Assembly (NCBI RefSeq): GCF_004362745.1 | Contig: NZ_SNXY01000006.1 | Span: 930,001-994,000, forward strand | Source: Oharaeibacter diazotrophicus | Lineage (GTDB): Bacteria > Pseudomonadota > Alphaproteobacteria > Rhizobiales > Pleomorphomonadaceae | Length of the DNA: 64,000 bases | Direction: 5' to 3' | Shown: positions 45,684-54,933 of the stretch, one piece after another | Layout: each line of letters opens with the position of its first letter | How positions within the stretch are numbered: the stretch's first letter is position 1 | Program-made: the position numbers and the translations under genes | Notes under the pieces: generated by a model | Seen by the model: the letters and a program-made list of their open reading frames with translations, nothing else | Told to the model about the DNA's origin: nothing | Database searches by the model: none

Positions 45684-46598
45684 TCAGCGGTCGGGCACGA
45701 AGGACTTGCCGAGGCAGGCCGGCGTGTTGAACGCCGTCGCCCGCCGGTTGCCGGAGATCGCCACCAGCACGACGATCGTGGCGAGATACGGCAGCATGGT
45801 GAGGAATTGCGAAGGGATGCCGATGCCGAGCGCCTGAGCGTGCAGGTTCAGGATCGACACCGCGCCGAAGAGATAGGCGCCGATCACCAGCCGCCCGGGC
45901 AGCCAGGACGAGAACACGACCAGCGCCAGCGCGATCCAGCCGCGGCCGGCGCTCATGTTCTCCACCCACTGCGGGGTGTAGGCGACCGAGAGATAGGCCC
46001 CGCCGAGCCCGGCGCAGGCGCCGCCGAACATCACCGCGAGATAACGCACGCCCACCACCGAATAGCCGAGCGCGTGGGCCGAGCCGTGGTTGTCGCCGAT
46101 CGCCCTGAGCACGAGGCCGGCGCGGGTGCGGAACAGGAACCACGACACCGCCGCCACCAGCGCGAAGGACACGTAGACCAGCACGTCCTGGCCGAACAGG
46201 ATCCGGCCGACAACGGGAAGGTCGGTGAGGCCGGGCAGGTCGAGCGCGGGGAGGCGCAGGCCGGGCGTGCCGACGTAGGCCTCGCCGATCAGGCCGGAGA
46301 GGCCGAGACCGAACAGCGTCAGCGCGAGGCCCGAGGCGACCTGGTTGGCGACCAGCGTCAGCGTCACGAAGCCGAACAACAGGCTGACCGCCGCCCCGGC
46401 GACGAGGCCGCCGAGGATGCCGAGCAGCGGGCTGCCGGTCACGTTGGTGACGGCGAAGCCGGCGACGGCGCCCATCACCATCATGCCCTCGACGCCGAGG
46501 TTGAGGACGCCGGAGCGCTCGACCACCAGCTCGCCGATCGCGGCGAGCAGCAGCGGCGTCGAGGCGGTGATCACCGTGAGGATGAAGGCCTCAAGCAC
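45684..46598 (-). CDS. ABC transporter permease (BMP-type purine importer, second permease)
   Basis: A 304-residue BPD_transp_2 type permease with about eight to nine helices; conserved parts include GVLNLGVEGMMVMGAVAGF and GSAHALGYSVVGVRYLAVMFGGACAGLGGAYLSV. The pattern is that of YufQ/NupC-like permeases of nucleoside ABC importers. Its ATG overlaps the preceding permease stop by 8 bases, so the two are coupled and should form the heterodimeric channel. Confidence 0.92.
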   Translation of the reverse strand: MLEAFILTVITASTPLLLAAIGELVVERSGVLNLGVEGMMVMGAVAGFAVTNVTGSPLLGILGGLVAGAAVSLLFGFVTLTLVANQVASGLALTLFGLGLSGLIGEAYVGTPGLRLPALDLPGLTDLPVVGRILFGQDVLVYVSFALVAAVSWFLFRTRAGLVLRAIGDNHGSAHALGYSVVGVRYLAVMFGGACAGLGGAYLSVAYTPQWVENMSAGRGWIALALVVFSSWLPGRLVIGAYLFGAVSILNLHAQALGIGIPSQFLTMLPYLATIVVLVAISGNRRATAFNTPACLGKSFVPDR

Positions 46599-47679
46599 GG
46601 GCGGTCTCCCGGGACGGTCCGCCGACGAGGCGGACGCGGTAGAGGATCAGCGTGTCGCAGGCGAGCACGAAGAACAGCAGCACGCCCTGGATCAGCGTCG
46701 CCACCTTGGACGACATCTGCAGCGAGGTCTGGATCGCCTCGCCGCCGAGATAGGACGAGGCGATCACGAGGCCGGCGACCAGGATGCCCACGGGGTTCAG
46801 TCGGCCGAGGAAGGCGACGATGATCGCGGTGAAGCCGTAGCCCGGCGAAATCACCGGCTGCAGCTTCTGGATCTCGGCCATCACCACCATCATGCCGGCG
46901 AGCCCGGCGAAGGCGCCGGACAGCGCGAAGGCGAACAGCGTCATCCGCCGGTGCGAGAAGCCGGCGAAGGCGCCGGCGCGCGGCGACTGGCCGAGCACGC
47001 GGATTTCGAAGCCCTTCAGCGTCGAGCGCATCACCACGGCGAGGATCGCCACCAGCGCCAGCGCCACGAAGGCCGACAGGTTGACGTAGACGCCGCCGAT
47101 CGACCACGGGTTCAGGATCGCGCTCTCGTTGAAGTCGATCGTGATCGGGAAGTTGTAGCCCTGCGGGCTGCGCCAGGGTCCGCGCACCAGCCAGTCGAGG
47201 AACAGCGTCGAGCAGTAGACCAGCATCAGGCTGGTCAGGATCTCGTTGGTGCCGAAACGGGTCTTGAGCAGCGCCGGCACCGAAGCGTAGGCCGCACCGC
47301 CGGCCGCTGCCAGGATCAGCATCAACGGCAGCACCAGTGGGCTCACGAAGTGCGGGAACAGCACCGGCGGGATCGAGCCGACGATCGCACCGATGGTGAG
47401 CTGGCCCTCGGCGCCGATGTTCCAGTTGTTGGAGAGGTAGCAGACCGACAGGCCGAGCGCGACGATCACCAGCGGCGTCGCCTTGGTGATCAGTTGCTCG
47501 AGGCCCCACAGCGAGGTCAGCGGTTCGAGGAAGAACAGCCAGAGCCCCTGGAGCGGGTCGAAGCCCTGCACGGCGAACACCGCCGCGGCCACCACCACCG
47601 TCAGCCCGACCGCGATCAGCGGCGAGACGAGCATCATCGTCCGGCTCATCTCCGGACGCTTGACGAGTTCTACGCGCAT
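46591..47679 (-). CDS. ABC transporter permease (BMP-type purine importer, first permease)
   Basis: A 362-residue polytopic permease with GTNEILTSLMLVYCSTLFLDWLV and SPGYGFTAIIVAFLGRLNPVGI, the hallmarks of the YufP-like permease in purine nucleoside importers. It pairs with the 304-residue permease gene with which it overlaps by 8 bases. It is separated from the upstream ATPase gene by 253 bases mostly taken up by repeat copy C. Confidence 0.92.
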   Translation of the reverse strand: MRVELVKRPEMSRTMMLVSPLIAVGLTVVVAAAVFAVQGFDPLQGLWLFFLEPLTSLWGLEQLITKATPLVIVALGLSVCYLSNNWNIGAEGQLTIGAIVGSIPPVLFPHFVSPLVLPLMLILAAAGGAAYASVPALLKTRFGTNEILTSLMLVYCSTLFLDWLVRGPWRSPQGYNFPITIDFNESAILNPWSIGGVYVNLSAFVALALVAILAVVMRSTLKGFEIRVLGQSPRAGAFAGFSHRRMTLFAFALSGAFAGLAGMMVVMAEIQKLQPVISPGYGFTAIIVAFLGRLNPVGILVAGLVIASSYLGGEAIQTSLQMSSKVATLIQGVLLFFVLACDTLILYRVRLVGGPSRETARA

Positions 47680-47724
47680 CGGGCGGGCTCCGGGGTGGAG
47701 GGGGAGAAATTCCCCGCGCGCCGT

Positions 47725-47903
47725 CCTTCTCCCCTTGCGGGAGAAGGTGCCGCGGCAGCGGCGGATGAGGGGGATGCGACGGTCCGGACGGAAGGACGCA
47801 CCTCGTCGCCTACGCAGGATCGGCCGATCGGGCGAGACCCGGCGTCGCAGAGCCTCCCCCTCATCCGGCCCTCCGGGCCACCTTCTCCCGCAAGGGGAGA
47901 AGG
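47725..47903. repeat. RIME-like palindromic repeat, copy C, with perfect 25-bp inverted ends
   Basis: 47725-47749 is the exact reverse complement of 47879-47903 (25 bp). Each arm is itself a palindrome (CCTTCTCCC...GGGAGAAGG). Inside, GGATGAGGGGGA and TCCCCCTCATCC form a second nested pair. No target-site duplication is evident. It sits within the purine ABC operon between the ATPase and first permease genes, on the transcribed strand. Confidence 0.85.
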
Positions 47904-47932
47904 AAGCGCGCGATCCATCGGCACGCCGGCCA

Positions 47933-49507
47933 TCACGCCCCTCCCCCGGTCTTCTCGGCGCCGCCCGCCATCAGGAGGCCGATGGTCTCGCGGGTCATGG
48001 CGGCAGCGTCGGTGGCGGGCGAGAGGTGGCCGCGCGAGATCACGGCGATGCGGTCGGCGACCTCGAAGATCTCGTCGAGGTCCTGCGAGATCACCAGCAC
48101 CGCCGCGCCGCCGCGGGCGAGGTCGATCATCGCCTGCCGGATCACCGCGGCGGCGCCGGCGTCGACGCCCCAGGTCGGCTGCGCCACCACCAGGATGCCC
48201 GGCGAGCGGTGCACCTCGCGGCCGACGACGAATTTCTGCAGGTTGCCGCCCGACAGCGAGCGCGCCTCCGGATCCGGCACGCCCTTGCGGACGTCGAACA
48301 TGCCTGTGACGTCCTCGACCACCTTGCCGGCGGCGCGCACCCGGGTGAAGCCGCGGCTAGCGATGCCCTCGCCGGTGCCGTGGCGGGTCAGCACCACGTT
48401 CTCGGACAGCCGCAGGCCCGGCACGGCGCCGTGGCCGAGGCGCTCTTCCGGCACGAAGGCCGCGCCGGCGCGGCGGCGGGCGTTGACGCCGTGGTGCCCG
48501 ACCGCGGCGCCGTCGAGGCGGATCATGTCGTCGCGCGGGGCGGATGTCTCGCCGGAGAGCACGTCGAACAGCTCGCTCTGGCCGTTGCCGGCGACCCCGG
48601 CGATCGCGACGATCTCGCCGGCGCGGACGGCCAGCGAGACGTCTTTCAGCGAGACGCCGAAGGCCTCCCGGCTCGGCACCGACAGCCGGTCGAGCACGAG
48701 GCGGTCACGGCCGGGCAGGCCCTTGTCGCGCCGGACCTCGGCGACCTCCGCGCCCACCATCAGACGGGCGAGCGTGCCGACGGTCTCGCGGCCGGGGTCG
48801 GTCTCGGCGACGACCCGGGCGCGGCGCATCACCGTGGCGTGGTCGCAGATCGCGCGGACCTCCTCGAGCCGGTGCGAGATGTAGAGGATGGCGCAGCCTT
48901 CCGACGCCAGCCGCTTCAGCGTCACGAACAACTGGTCGGCCTCCTGCGGCGTCAGCACCGAGGTCGGCTCGTCCATGATGATCAGTTCGGGGTCCTGCAA
49001 CAGGCAGCGCACGATCTCGACGCGCTGACGCTCGCCGACCGAGAGGTCGGCGACGTAGGCGCCGGGGTCGAGCGGCAGGCCGTAGTCCCGCGACACCGTC
49101 TCGATCGTGTGCGCGAGGTCCTTGAGCCTGGTGCCCTTCGGCATCGCCAGCGCGATGTTCTCGGCCACCGTCAGCGCCTCGAACAGCGAGAAGTGCTGGA
49201 ACACCATGCCGATGCCGAGCGCCCGCGCCTCCGCCGGCGAGGCGATCGAGACCGGGCGGCCCTTCCACAGGATCTCGCCGGCGTTCGGCTGCAGCGCGCC
49301 GTAGAGGATCTTCACCAGCGTCGACTTGCCGGCGCCGTTCTCGCCGAGCAGCGCGTGGATCTCGCCCGGCATCACCTTCAGCGAGACGTCGTCGTTGGCG
49401 GTGTTGGACCCGAAGCGCTTGACGACGTGCCGGGCCTCGAGCAGCGGCGTGCCGCCGGAGGCGCGCGGACGGGCGCCGGCCCCATTCGTGCTCGTGGTCG
49501 CGTCCAT
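47933..49507 (-). CDS. ABC transporter ATP-binding protein, tandem domains (BMP-type purine importer)
   Basis: A 524-residue protein with two ABC cassettes. The first has Walker A GENGAGKSTLVKI, signature LSVGERQRVEIVRCL and Walker B LIIMDEPTSVL. The second has a degenerate Walker A (VAGVAGNGQSELFDVL), signature LSGGNLQKFVVGREV and ILVVAQPTWGVD in place of a normal Walker B Glu. This asymmetry is standard for RbsA/YufO-type ATPases of sugar and nucleoside importers. ATG at 49507 chosen (MDATTS...); an upstream ATG at 49528 is possible. First gene of the importer part of the purine locus. Confidence 0.93.
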   Translation of the reverse strand: MDATTSTNGAGARPRASGGTPLLEARHVVKRFGSNTANDDVSLKVMPGEIHALLGENGAGKSTLVKILYGALQPNAGEILWKGRPVSIASPAEARALGIGMVFQHFSLFEALTVAENIALAMPKGTRLKDLAHTIETVSRDYGLPLDPGAYVADLSVGERQRVEIVRCLLQDPELIIMDEPTSVLTPQEADQLFVTLKRLASEGCAILYISHRLEEVRAICDHATVMRRARVVAETDPGRETVGTLARLMVGAEVAEVRRDKGLPGRDRLVLDRLSVPSREAFGVSLKDVSLAVRAGEIVAIAGVAGNGQSELFDVLSGETSAPRDDMIRLDGAAVGHHGVNARRRAGAAFVPEERLGHGAVPGLRLSENVVLTRHGTGEGIASRGFTRVRAAGKVVEDVTGMFDVRKGVPDPEARSLSGGNLQKFVVGREVHRSPGILVVAQPTWGVDAGAAAVIRQAMIDLARGGAAVLVISQDLDEIFEVADRIAVISRGHLSPATDAAAMTRETIGLLMAGGAEKTGGGA

Positions 49508-49564
49508 GTCCCGTCGCCCCCGTTCCAAGACCCGTCCGTTCGGCCCGATCCCACCCGCGGCCGG

Positions 49565-50569
49565 TCAGCCCCGCCGCCGGCGCCCCACCGCGGCCACCAG
49601 CGGCGGCGGTCGCCGCCGGCCGGCGGCACGGGCCGCCTCGTCCTCGATCAGCAGTTCCGCGGCCACCGCCGCCGCGATCACCGCCGGTTCCTTGGAGCGG
49701 ATGCCCGGCACGCCGATCGGGCAGCGGAACGCGCCCGCCCGCTCCGGCGCGTGGCCGAGTTCCTCCAACCGCCGCTCGAAGCGCGCCCGCTTGGTGGCAC
49801 TGCCGATCACCCCGACATAGCCGATCCCCGGCCTCGCCAGCGCCGCGTGGACGATGGCGAGGTCGACCGCGTGGTCGTGGGTCATCACCAGCACCATCGC
49901 ACCCTCCGGCGCCGAGGGCATCAGCTCTTCCGGTCGCTCGGCGACGACGAGGCGGACGTTGCCGGGCACGGCGCCCGGGAACATCTCGGCCCGCTCGTCG
50001 ACCCAGTTCACCCGGAACGGCAGGCCGGCGAGCGCCAGCACCAGCGCGCGGCCGACGTGGCCGGCGCCGAACAGCCAGACCGGCCGCCCGGCGGCGCCGA
50101 ACACCTCGCGCAGCACGCCGTCGTCGAGGTCGGCGCCCGGATCGCCCGTGGCCGCACCGACGAGGCGCCGGCGCACCGGCGCGCCCTCGGCCACCGCGGC
50201 CTCGGTCTCGAACGGGCCGGACGCCTCGACCCGGGCGAGGCTCGCGACCTCGCCGAGCCGGGCGACGGCGATCGTCTCGATCCCGAGCGTGACGTGGCCG
50301 CCGCAGCACTGGCCGAGCGCCGGGCCGAGCGCGAAGCGGCGCACGGCGAAGCTCTCGGTGCCCGCGGCGATCATCGCGCGCGCCGCCGCGATCGCTTCCA
50401 GTTCCAGCCGGCCGCCGCCGATGGTGCCGGCGATATCGCCGCCGGCGGTGACGATCATCCGGGCCCCCGCCTCGCGCGGCGCCGACCCGCGCACGCCGAC
50501 CACCGTCACCAGGGCGACGGCGGATTCGGTCGCGAGCAGGCGCGCCAGCGTGGTGAAGACCGGGATCAT
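49565..50569 (-). CDS. xdhC: Xanthine dehydrogenase accessory protein XdhC
   Basis: A 334-residue cytoplasmic chaperone that inserts the sulfurated molybdenum cofactor into XdhB. N-terminal XdhC/CoxI domain (VTVVGVRGSAPREAGARMIV, GTIGGGRLE, GQCCGGHV) and a C-terminal Rossmann domain (VWLFGAGHVGRALVLAL, VMTHDHAVDLAIVHAAL, YVGVIGSATKRARFERRL). The C-terminal 25 residues are Arg-rich. Start ATG at 50569 overlaps the xdhB stop by 4 bases. Confidence 0.95.
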   Translation of the reverse strand: MIPVFTTLARLLATESAVALVTVVGVRGSAPREAGARMIVTAGGDIAGTIGGGRLELEAIAAARAMIAAGTESFAVRRFALGPALGQCCGGHVTLGIETIAVARLGEVASLARVEASGPFETEAAVAEGAPVRRRLVGAATGDPGADLDDGVLREVFGAAGRPVWLFGAGHVGRALVLALAGLPFRVNWVDERAEMFPGAVPGNVRLVVAERPEELMPSAPEGAMVLVMTHDHAVDLAIVHAALARPGIGYVGVIGSATKRARFERRLEELGHAPERAGAFRCPIGVPGIRSKEPAVIAAAVAAELLIEDEAARAAGRRRPPPLVAAVGRRRRG

Positions 50570-52893
50570 CCCTCCGCCCTCCGCATGGCGGTGACGGCCC
50601 GCATGATCGCCTCGGGCGTCGCCGGGGCGTCGAGCGGCGGCACCACGCCCGGCTTCAGGCTGGCGATGGCGTCGAAGATCGCCGAGAACACCGAGCAGGC
50701 CAGCATCAGCGGCGGCTCGCCGACCGCCTTGGAGCGGTAGATCGACTCCTCGCGGTTGACGCCGTCGAACAGCTTGGTGGTGAAGGCGTCCGGCACGTCC
50801 GAGCAGCACGGGATCTTGTAGGTCGACGGCGCGTGGGTGCGCAGCCGGCCCTTGTCGTCGAACACCAGTTCCTCGGTCGTCAGCCAGCCCATGCCCTGGA
50901 CGAAGCCGCCCTCGATCTGGCCGATGTCGAGCGCCGGGTTGAGCGAGCGCCCGCAGTCGTGCAAGAGGTCGACGCGCTCGACCTTCATCTCGCCCGTCAT
51001 GGTGTCGACCACCACTTCCGAGCAGGCCGCGCCATAGGCGAAGTAGTAGAACGGCCGGCCCTCGGCCTTGTCGCGGTTCCAGGTGATCTTCGGCGTCGAG
51101 TAGTAGCCCGCCGAGGAGAGCTGGACGCGCGCGGTGTAGCACTTCTTGACGATCTCGGCGAAGGGCACCGAGCCGTTGCCGATGATCACCTGCCCGTCGC
51201 GGAAGTCGATCTGCTCCGGCGGCGTACCGTATTCCTGCGCGACGAAGTCGATCATCCGGCCCTTGATCTCGCGGCAGGCGATCTGGGCGGCCATGCCGTT
51301 GAGGTCGGTGCCGGAGGAGGCCGCCGTCGGCGAGGAGTTCGGCACCTTGGCCGTGGTCGTCGCGGTGATGCGGACGCGGTCGAAGCCGATGCCGAACTCT
51401 TCGGCCACCACCTGGGCGACCTTGGTGAACAGCCCCTGCCCCATCTCGGTGCCGCCGTGGTTCAGGTGGACCGAACCGTCGGTGTAGACGTGGACCAGCG
51501 CGCCGGCCTGATTGAGGTGGATCAGCGTGAAGGAGATGCCGAATTTCACCGGCGTCAGCGCGATGCCGCGCTTCAGGATCCGGTTGCGGCCGTTGAAGGC
51601 GCGGATCTCCTGACGCCGACGCAGGTAATCCGAGCTCTTCTCGAGCTCGCCGACCAGTTCGGCCAGCACGTTGTCCTCGACTTTCATGCCGTAGGGCGTG
51701 ACGTCGCGGCCGGGGCCGTAGAAATTCCGCTTGCGCACCTCGAGCGGGTCGAAGCCGGTGAGAACGGCGATCGTGTCCATCATCCGCTCGGCCGCCAGCA
51801 CGCCCTGCGGGCCGCCGAAGCCGCGAAAGGCGGTGTTGGAGACCGTGTTGGTCTTCAGCCGCTCCGAGCGGATCTGCACCGTCGGGTAGTAGTAGGCGTT
51901 GTCGGCGTGGAACATCGTGCGGTCGTTGACGCCGAGCGACAGGTCCGCCGAATAGCCGCAGCGCGACAGGAAGTGCATGTCGGCCGAGAGCAGGCGGCCC
52001 TCGCCGTCGAAGCCGACGCGGAAGTCCGCCACCATGTCGTGGCGCTTGCCGGTCATGACGAAGTCGTCGTCGCGGTCGAGCCGGATCTTGCAGGGCCGGC
52101 CGGTCACCTTGGCGGCGAGCGCGGCGAGGCAGGCCCACTGGGTCGCCTGGCTCTCCTTGCCGCCGAAGCCGCCACCCATGCGCCGCACCTCGGCGGTGAC
52201 GGCCGCGTCGGGGATGCCGAGCACCTTGGCGACGATGTGCTGCACCTCGGTCGGGTGCTGGGTCGAGGACCAGACGTGGACGTCGCCGGCCTCGCCCGGG
52301 ATCGCCATGGCGATCTGGCTCTCGAGGTAGAAGTGCTCCTGACCGCCGATGACGAAGCGGCCCTCGGTGCGGCGCTGGGCGTTGCCGTAGGCGCGGCCGA
52401 GTTCGCCGCGGCCGAAGCGGTATTCCGGCAGCACGGTGGTGCCGGCCGCCTTCGCGGCCTCGGCGGTGACGATCGGCGTGCCGGCCTCGCCCTCGTAGAG
52501 CGCCAGCCGGGCGGCCCGGCGGGCCTGATCGCGCGTCTCGGCGACGACGCAGAACACCACCTGCCCCCAGAACTCGATCTCGCCGTCGGCGAGCACCGGG
52601 TCGCCGCCGATCGAGGGAGAACAGTCGTTGACGCCGGGGACGTCCTTGGCGGTGATCACCGCCACCACCCCCGGCGCGGCGCGGACGCGGGTGAGGTCGA
52701 CGTCGCGGATCACGCCCTTGGCGATGTTCGGGCACCAGCCGGGCGCCAGATGCAGCGTGCCGGCGGGCTCGCGCATATCGTCGATGTAGACGGCACGGCC
52801 GGTGACGTGGAGTTCGGCGCTGTCGTGCGGCAGCGGCTGGCGGACGACCGACAGGGGGCGCTCGTCCTCGGGGCGGGTCTCGACGGCCGACAT
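50566..52893 (-). CDS. xdhB: Xanthine dehydrogenase molybdenum-binding subunit
   Basis: A 775-residue molybdopterin subunit that oxidises hypoxanthine and xanthine to urate. Visible: HVTGRAVYIDDM opening, QEHFYLESQIAMA, GGGFGGKESQ, FRGFGGPQG, GGTEMGQGLFTKVAQV, and AVGEPPLMLACSVFSAI with the catalytic Glu. Start at 52893 overlaps the xdhA stop by one base (TGATG), and its stop overlaps xdhC by four, so xdhA-xdhB-xdhC is one coupled unit. Confidence 0.97.
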   Translation of the reverse strand: MSAVETRPEDERPLSVVRQPLPHDSAELHVTGRAVYIDDMREPAGTLHLAPGWCPNIAKGVIRDVDLTRVRAAPGVVAVITAKDVPGVNDCSPSIGGDPVLADGEIEFWGQVVFCVVAETRDQARRAARLALYEGEAGTPIVTAEAAKAAGTTVLPEYRFGRGELGRAYGNAQRRTEGRFVIGGQEHFYLESQIAMAIPGEAGDVHVWSSTQHPTEVQHIVAKVLGIPDAAVTAEVRRMGGGFGGKESQATQWACLAALAAKVTGRPCKIRLDRDDDFVMTGKRHDMVADFRVGFDGEGRLLSADMHFLSRCGYSADLSLGVNDRTMFHADNAYYYPTVQIRSERLKTNTVSNTAFRGFGGPQGVLAAERMMDTIAVLTGFDPLEVRKRNFYGPGRDVTPYGMKVEDNVLAELVGELEKSSDYLRRRQEIRAFNGRNRILKRGIALTPVKFGISFTLIHLNQAGALVHVYTDGSVHLNHGGTEMGQGLFTKVAQVVAEEFGIGFDRVRITATTTAKVPNSSPTAASSGTDLNGMAAQIACREIKGRMIDFVAQEYGTPPEQIDFRDGQVIIGNGSVPFAEIVKKCYTARVQLSSAGYYSTPKITWNRDKAEGRPFYYFAYGAACSEVVVDTMTGEMKVERVDLLHDCGRSLNPALDIGQIEGGFVQGMGWLTTEELVFDDKGRLRTHAPSTYKIPCCSDVPDAFTTKLFDGVNREESIYRSKAVGEPPLMLACSVFSAIFDAIASLKPGVVPPLDAPATPEAIMRAVTAMRRAEG

Positions 52894-54371
52894 CACGCCA
52901 CCTCCGCTTCGCGGCGGCCGGTGACGCGGGTACGCGTCGTCGGCGCGCCGGCCACCTCGACCAGCGCCTTGGCGAGCAGCGCCCGCGCGGTCTCGAGCCG
53001 GTAGTGCGCGCTGGCGCGCATGTCCGACAGCGGCGTGAAATCCTCCGCGATCGCCTCGATCGCCGCCGACCATGTCTGCGCCTTGGCGGGCTCGGCGCCG
53101 ACGAGGCGAGCCTCGACCGTGCGCGCCCGCTTCGGCGTCGCCGCCATGCCGCCGTAGGCGACCCGCGCCTCGGTGATCACGCCGCCGTCGAGGGTGAGGC
53201 GGACGGCGGCCATCACGGCGGAGATGTCCTGGTCGAAGCGCTTGGAGATCTTGTAGGCGCGGAAGACCTGATCGTCGCGCAGCTTCGGCACCAGGATGCC
53301 GGCGACGAACTCGCCTGGCTCGCGGTCCTGCTTGCCGTAGTCGACGAAGAAGTCCTCGATCGGCAGCGCCCGGCCCTCGAGGCCGCGCATCAGTTCGAGC
53401 GTCGCACCGAGCGCGATCAGCGCGGGCGGGCTGTCGCCGATCGGCGAGCCGTTGGCGACGTTGCCGCCGACCGTGCCGCTGGCGCGCACCTGGGTTGATC
53501 CGATGCGACGGAAGATCTCGCCGAGGTCCGGGTCGATCGCCGCCATGTGCGGCACCGCCGCCTCGAAGGACACGGTGGCGCCGAGGATCACGGCGTCTCC
53601 GACGTCCTCGACGTGGTCGAGCCCGCCGACGCGGCCGAGGTGGATCACCTTGCCGAGCGGCCGGAACTGCTTGGTGACCCAGAGCCCGACGTCGGTGCCG
53701 CCGGCGACCAGGGTCGCGTCGGGGTGGCGGGCGTAGAGCTTGCCGAGCGATTCCACCGAGCGTGGCGCGGCGAAGAACGCCTCGTCGTCGCCGACGAAGA
53801 TGTCGCGCCGGTCGGACAGGAACTGCATCAGGCCGGCGGTGGTGGATTCGGCGGTGACGAAGGCGTCGGCCGCCGGCTCGGCCAGCGCCTCGCGCGCGGC
53901 GTCGACGATCGGGCGGTAGCCGGTGCAGCGACAGAGGTTGCCGGCGAGGCAGTCGTCGATCTCGCGGCGCGTCGGCGGCTCGGCGCGGCCGTCGCGGTGG
54001 TAGAGCGCGAACAGGCTCATCACGATGCCCGGGGTGCAGAAGCCGCACTGCGAGCCGTGGTGCTTCACCATCGCCGCCTGCACCGGGTGCAGCGCGCCGG
54101 GGGCGCCGATGTCCTCGACTGTGACGATCTCCTTGCCGTCGAGGGCGCCGAGGAACTGGATGCAGGCGTTGACCGGCCGGTAGACGACGCGGCCGTCCTC
54201 GTAGCTGCCGACCGCGACGGTGCAGGCGCCGCAGTCGCCCTCGTTGCAGCCCTCCTTGGTGCCGACGGCACCCTCGCGCAGGCGCAGGTAGTCGAGCAGG
54301 GTCTCGGTCGGACCGACCCGGTCGAGTTCGACGATCCTGCCACGGCGGATGATCCGGACGGTGTCGCGCAT
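52893..54371 (-). CDS. xdhA: Xanthine dehydrogenase iron-sulfur/FAD subunit
   Basis: A 492-residue subunit carrying two 2Fe-2S clusters and FAD. Plant-type cluster Cys42, Cys47, Cys50 (EGCNEGDCGACTVAVG) and Cys70; second cluster QCGFCTPG and CRCTGYRP; FAD domain with VAGGTDVGLWVTKQ and GGNVANGSPIGDS; C-terminal CO-dehydrogenase flavoprotein-like domain. Passes electrons from XdhB to NAD. Starts five bases after the uraH stop. Confidence 0.97.
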   Translation of the reverse strand: MRDTVRIIRRGRIVELDRVGPTETLLDYLRLREGAVGTKEGCNEGDCGACTVAVGSYEDGRVVYRPVNACIQFLGALDGKEIVTVEDIGAPGALHPVQAAMVKHHGSQCGFCTPGIVMSLFALYHRDGRAEPPTRREIDDCLAGNLCRCTGYRPIVDAAREALAEPAADAFVTAESTTAGLMQFLSDRRDIFVGDDEAFFAAPRSVESLGKLYARHPDATLVAGGTDVGLWVTKQFRPLGKVIHLGRVGGLDHVEDVGDAVILGATVSFEAAVPHMAAIDPDLGEIFRRIGSTQVRASGTVGGNVANGSPIGDSPPALIALGATLELMRGLEGRALPIEDFFVDYGKQDREPGEFVAGILVPKLRDDQVFRAYKISKRFDQDISAVMAAVRLTLDGGVITEARVAYGGMAATPKRARTVEARLVGAEPAKAQTWSAAIEAIAEDFTPLSDMRASAHYRLETARALLAKALVEVAGAPTTRTRVTGRREAEVA

Positions 54372-54375
54372 CGGC

Positions 54376-54735
54376 TCAGCTCCCGCGATAGGTGGAATAG
54401 CCGTAGGGCGAGATCAGCAGCGGCACGTGGTAGTGCGCCGTCGGATCCGAGATGCCGAAGCGGATCGGCACGACGTCGAGGAACGGCGGGTCGGTGAGCG
54501 CGGCGCCGCTGGTTCGCAGGTAGTCGCCGGCGTGGAACCGCAGCTCGTAGACGCCGGCCACGAGGTCGTCACCGGCGAGTACCGGGCCGTCGACGCGGCC
54601 GTCGGCGTTGGTGACGACGCTGCGCACGAGGCGCAGGTCGTCGCCTTCGACGGCATAGAGATGCGCCGCCATGCCGGCGGCGGGCCGCCCGGTGGCGGTG
54701 TCCAGGACGTGGGTCGTCAATCGGCCGGCCGCCAA
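54376..54735 (-). CDS. uraH: 5-Hydroxyisourate hydrolase (transthyretin-like)
   Basis: A 119-residue enzyme hydrolysing 5-hydroxyisourate to OHCU, the step after PuuD. N-terminal [35 protein letters not shown] with the family-defining C-terminal YRGS. The start is taken as TTG at 54735 because GGAG lies 8 bases upstream and the protein then has the normal family length; an ATG at 54837 in the same frame would add 34 hydrophilic residues unlike the family. No signal peptide in either form. Confidence 0.93.
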   Translation of the reverse strand: MAAGRLTTHVLDTATGRPAAGMAAHLYAVEGDDLRLVRSVVTNADGRVDGPVLAGDDLVAGVYELRFHAGDYLRTSGAALTDPPFLDVVPIRFGISDPTAHYHVPLLISPYGYSTYRGS

Positions 54736-54852
54736 CTCGTCACTCCGCTTGCCGTCGCCGGGCGCGCGGTGGTCGCTGCCCGTGTTTTTCGCGTGCGTGA
54801 AACTTTGGCATGACTCGTTGCGTCCGCGAAAGCGCATTTTCGAGCTCTCTTC

Positions 54853-54869
54853 GATGCCGAAACGGCATC
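54853..54869. promoter_or_regulatory. Palindrome GATGCCG-AAA-CGGCATC upstream of uraH
   Basis: Perfect 7-bp inverted repeat with AAA centre in the 198-base gap between the LysR gene and uraH. A second, inverted copy of 14 of its bases occurs at 54941-54954 inside the last codons of the LysR gene, 72 bases away. It could be a regulator binding site for the uraH-xdh operon or a transcript 3' hairpin; no T run follows. Confidence 0.4.
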
Positions 54870-54933
54870 ATCCGCTCACGTTCCGGCCGTCGCGGTCGGC
54901 AGAGGCGGCGGATCCGCGCGGCGGCTGCGGCGT

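Noticed and set aside
47725-47903. A MITE or insertion sequence
   Set aside because: There are 25-bp inverted ends, but no target-site duplication is visible, arms are internally palindromic and copies differ in their centres, which fits RIME-type repeats better.
54736-54837. Longer UraH starting at ATG 54837
   Set aside because: The 34 extra residues are not family-like and are not a signal peptide; the TTG at 54735 has a proper ribosome site and gives the standard length.
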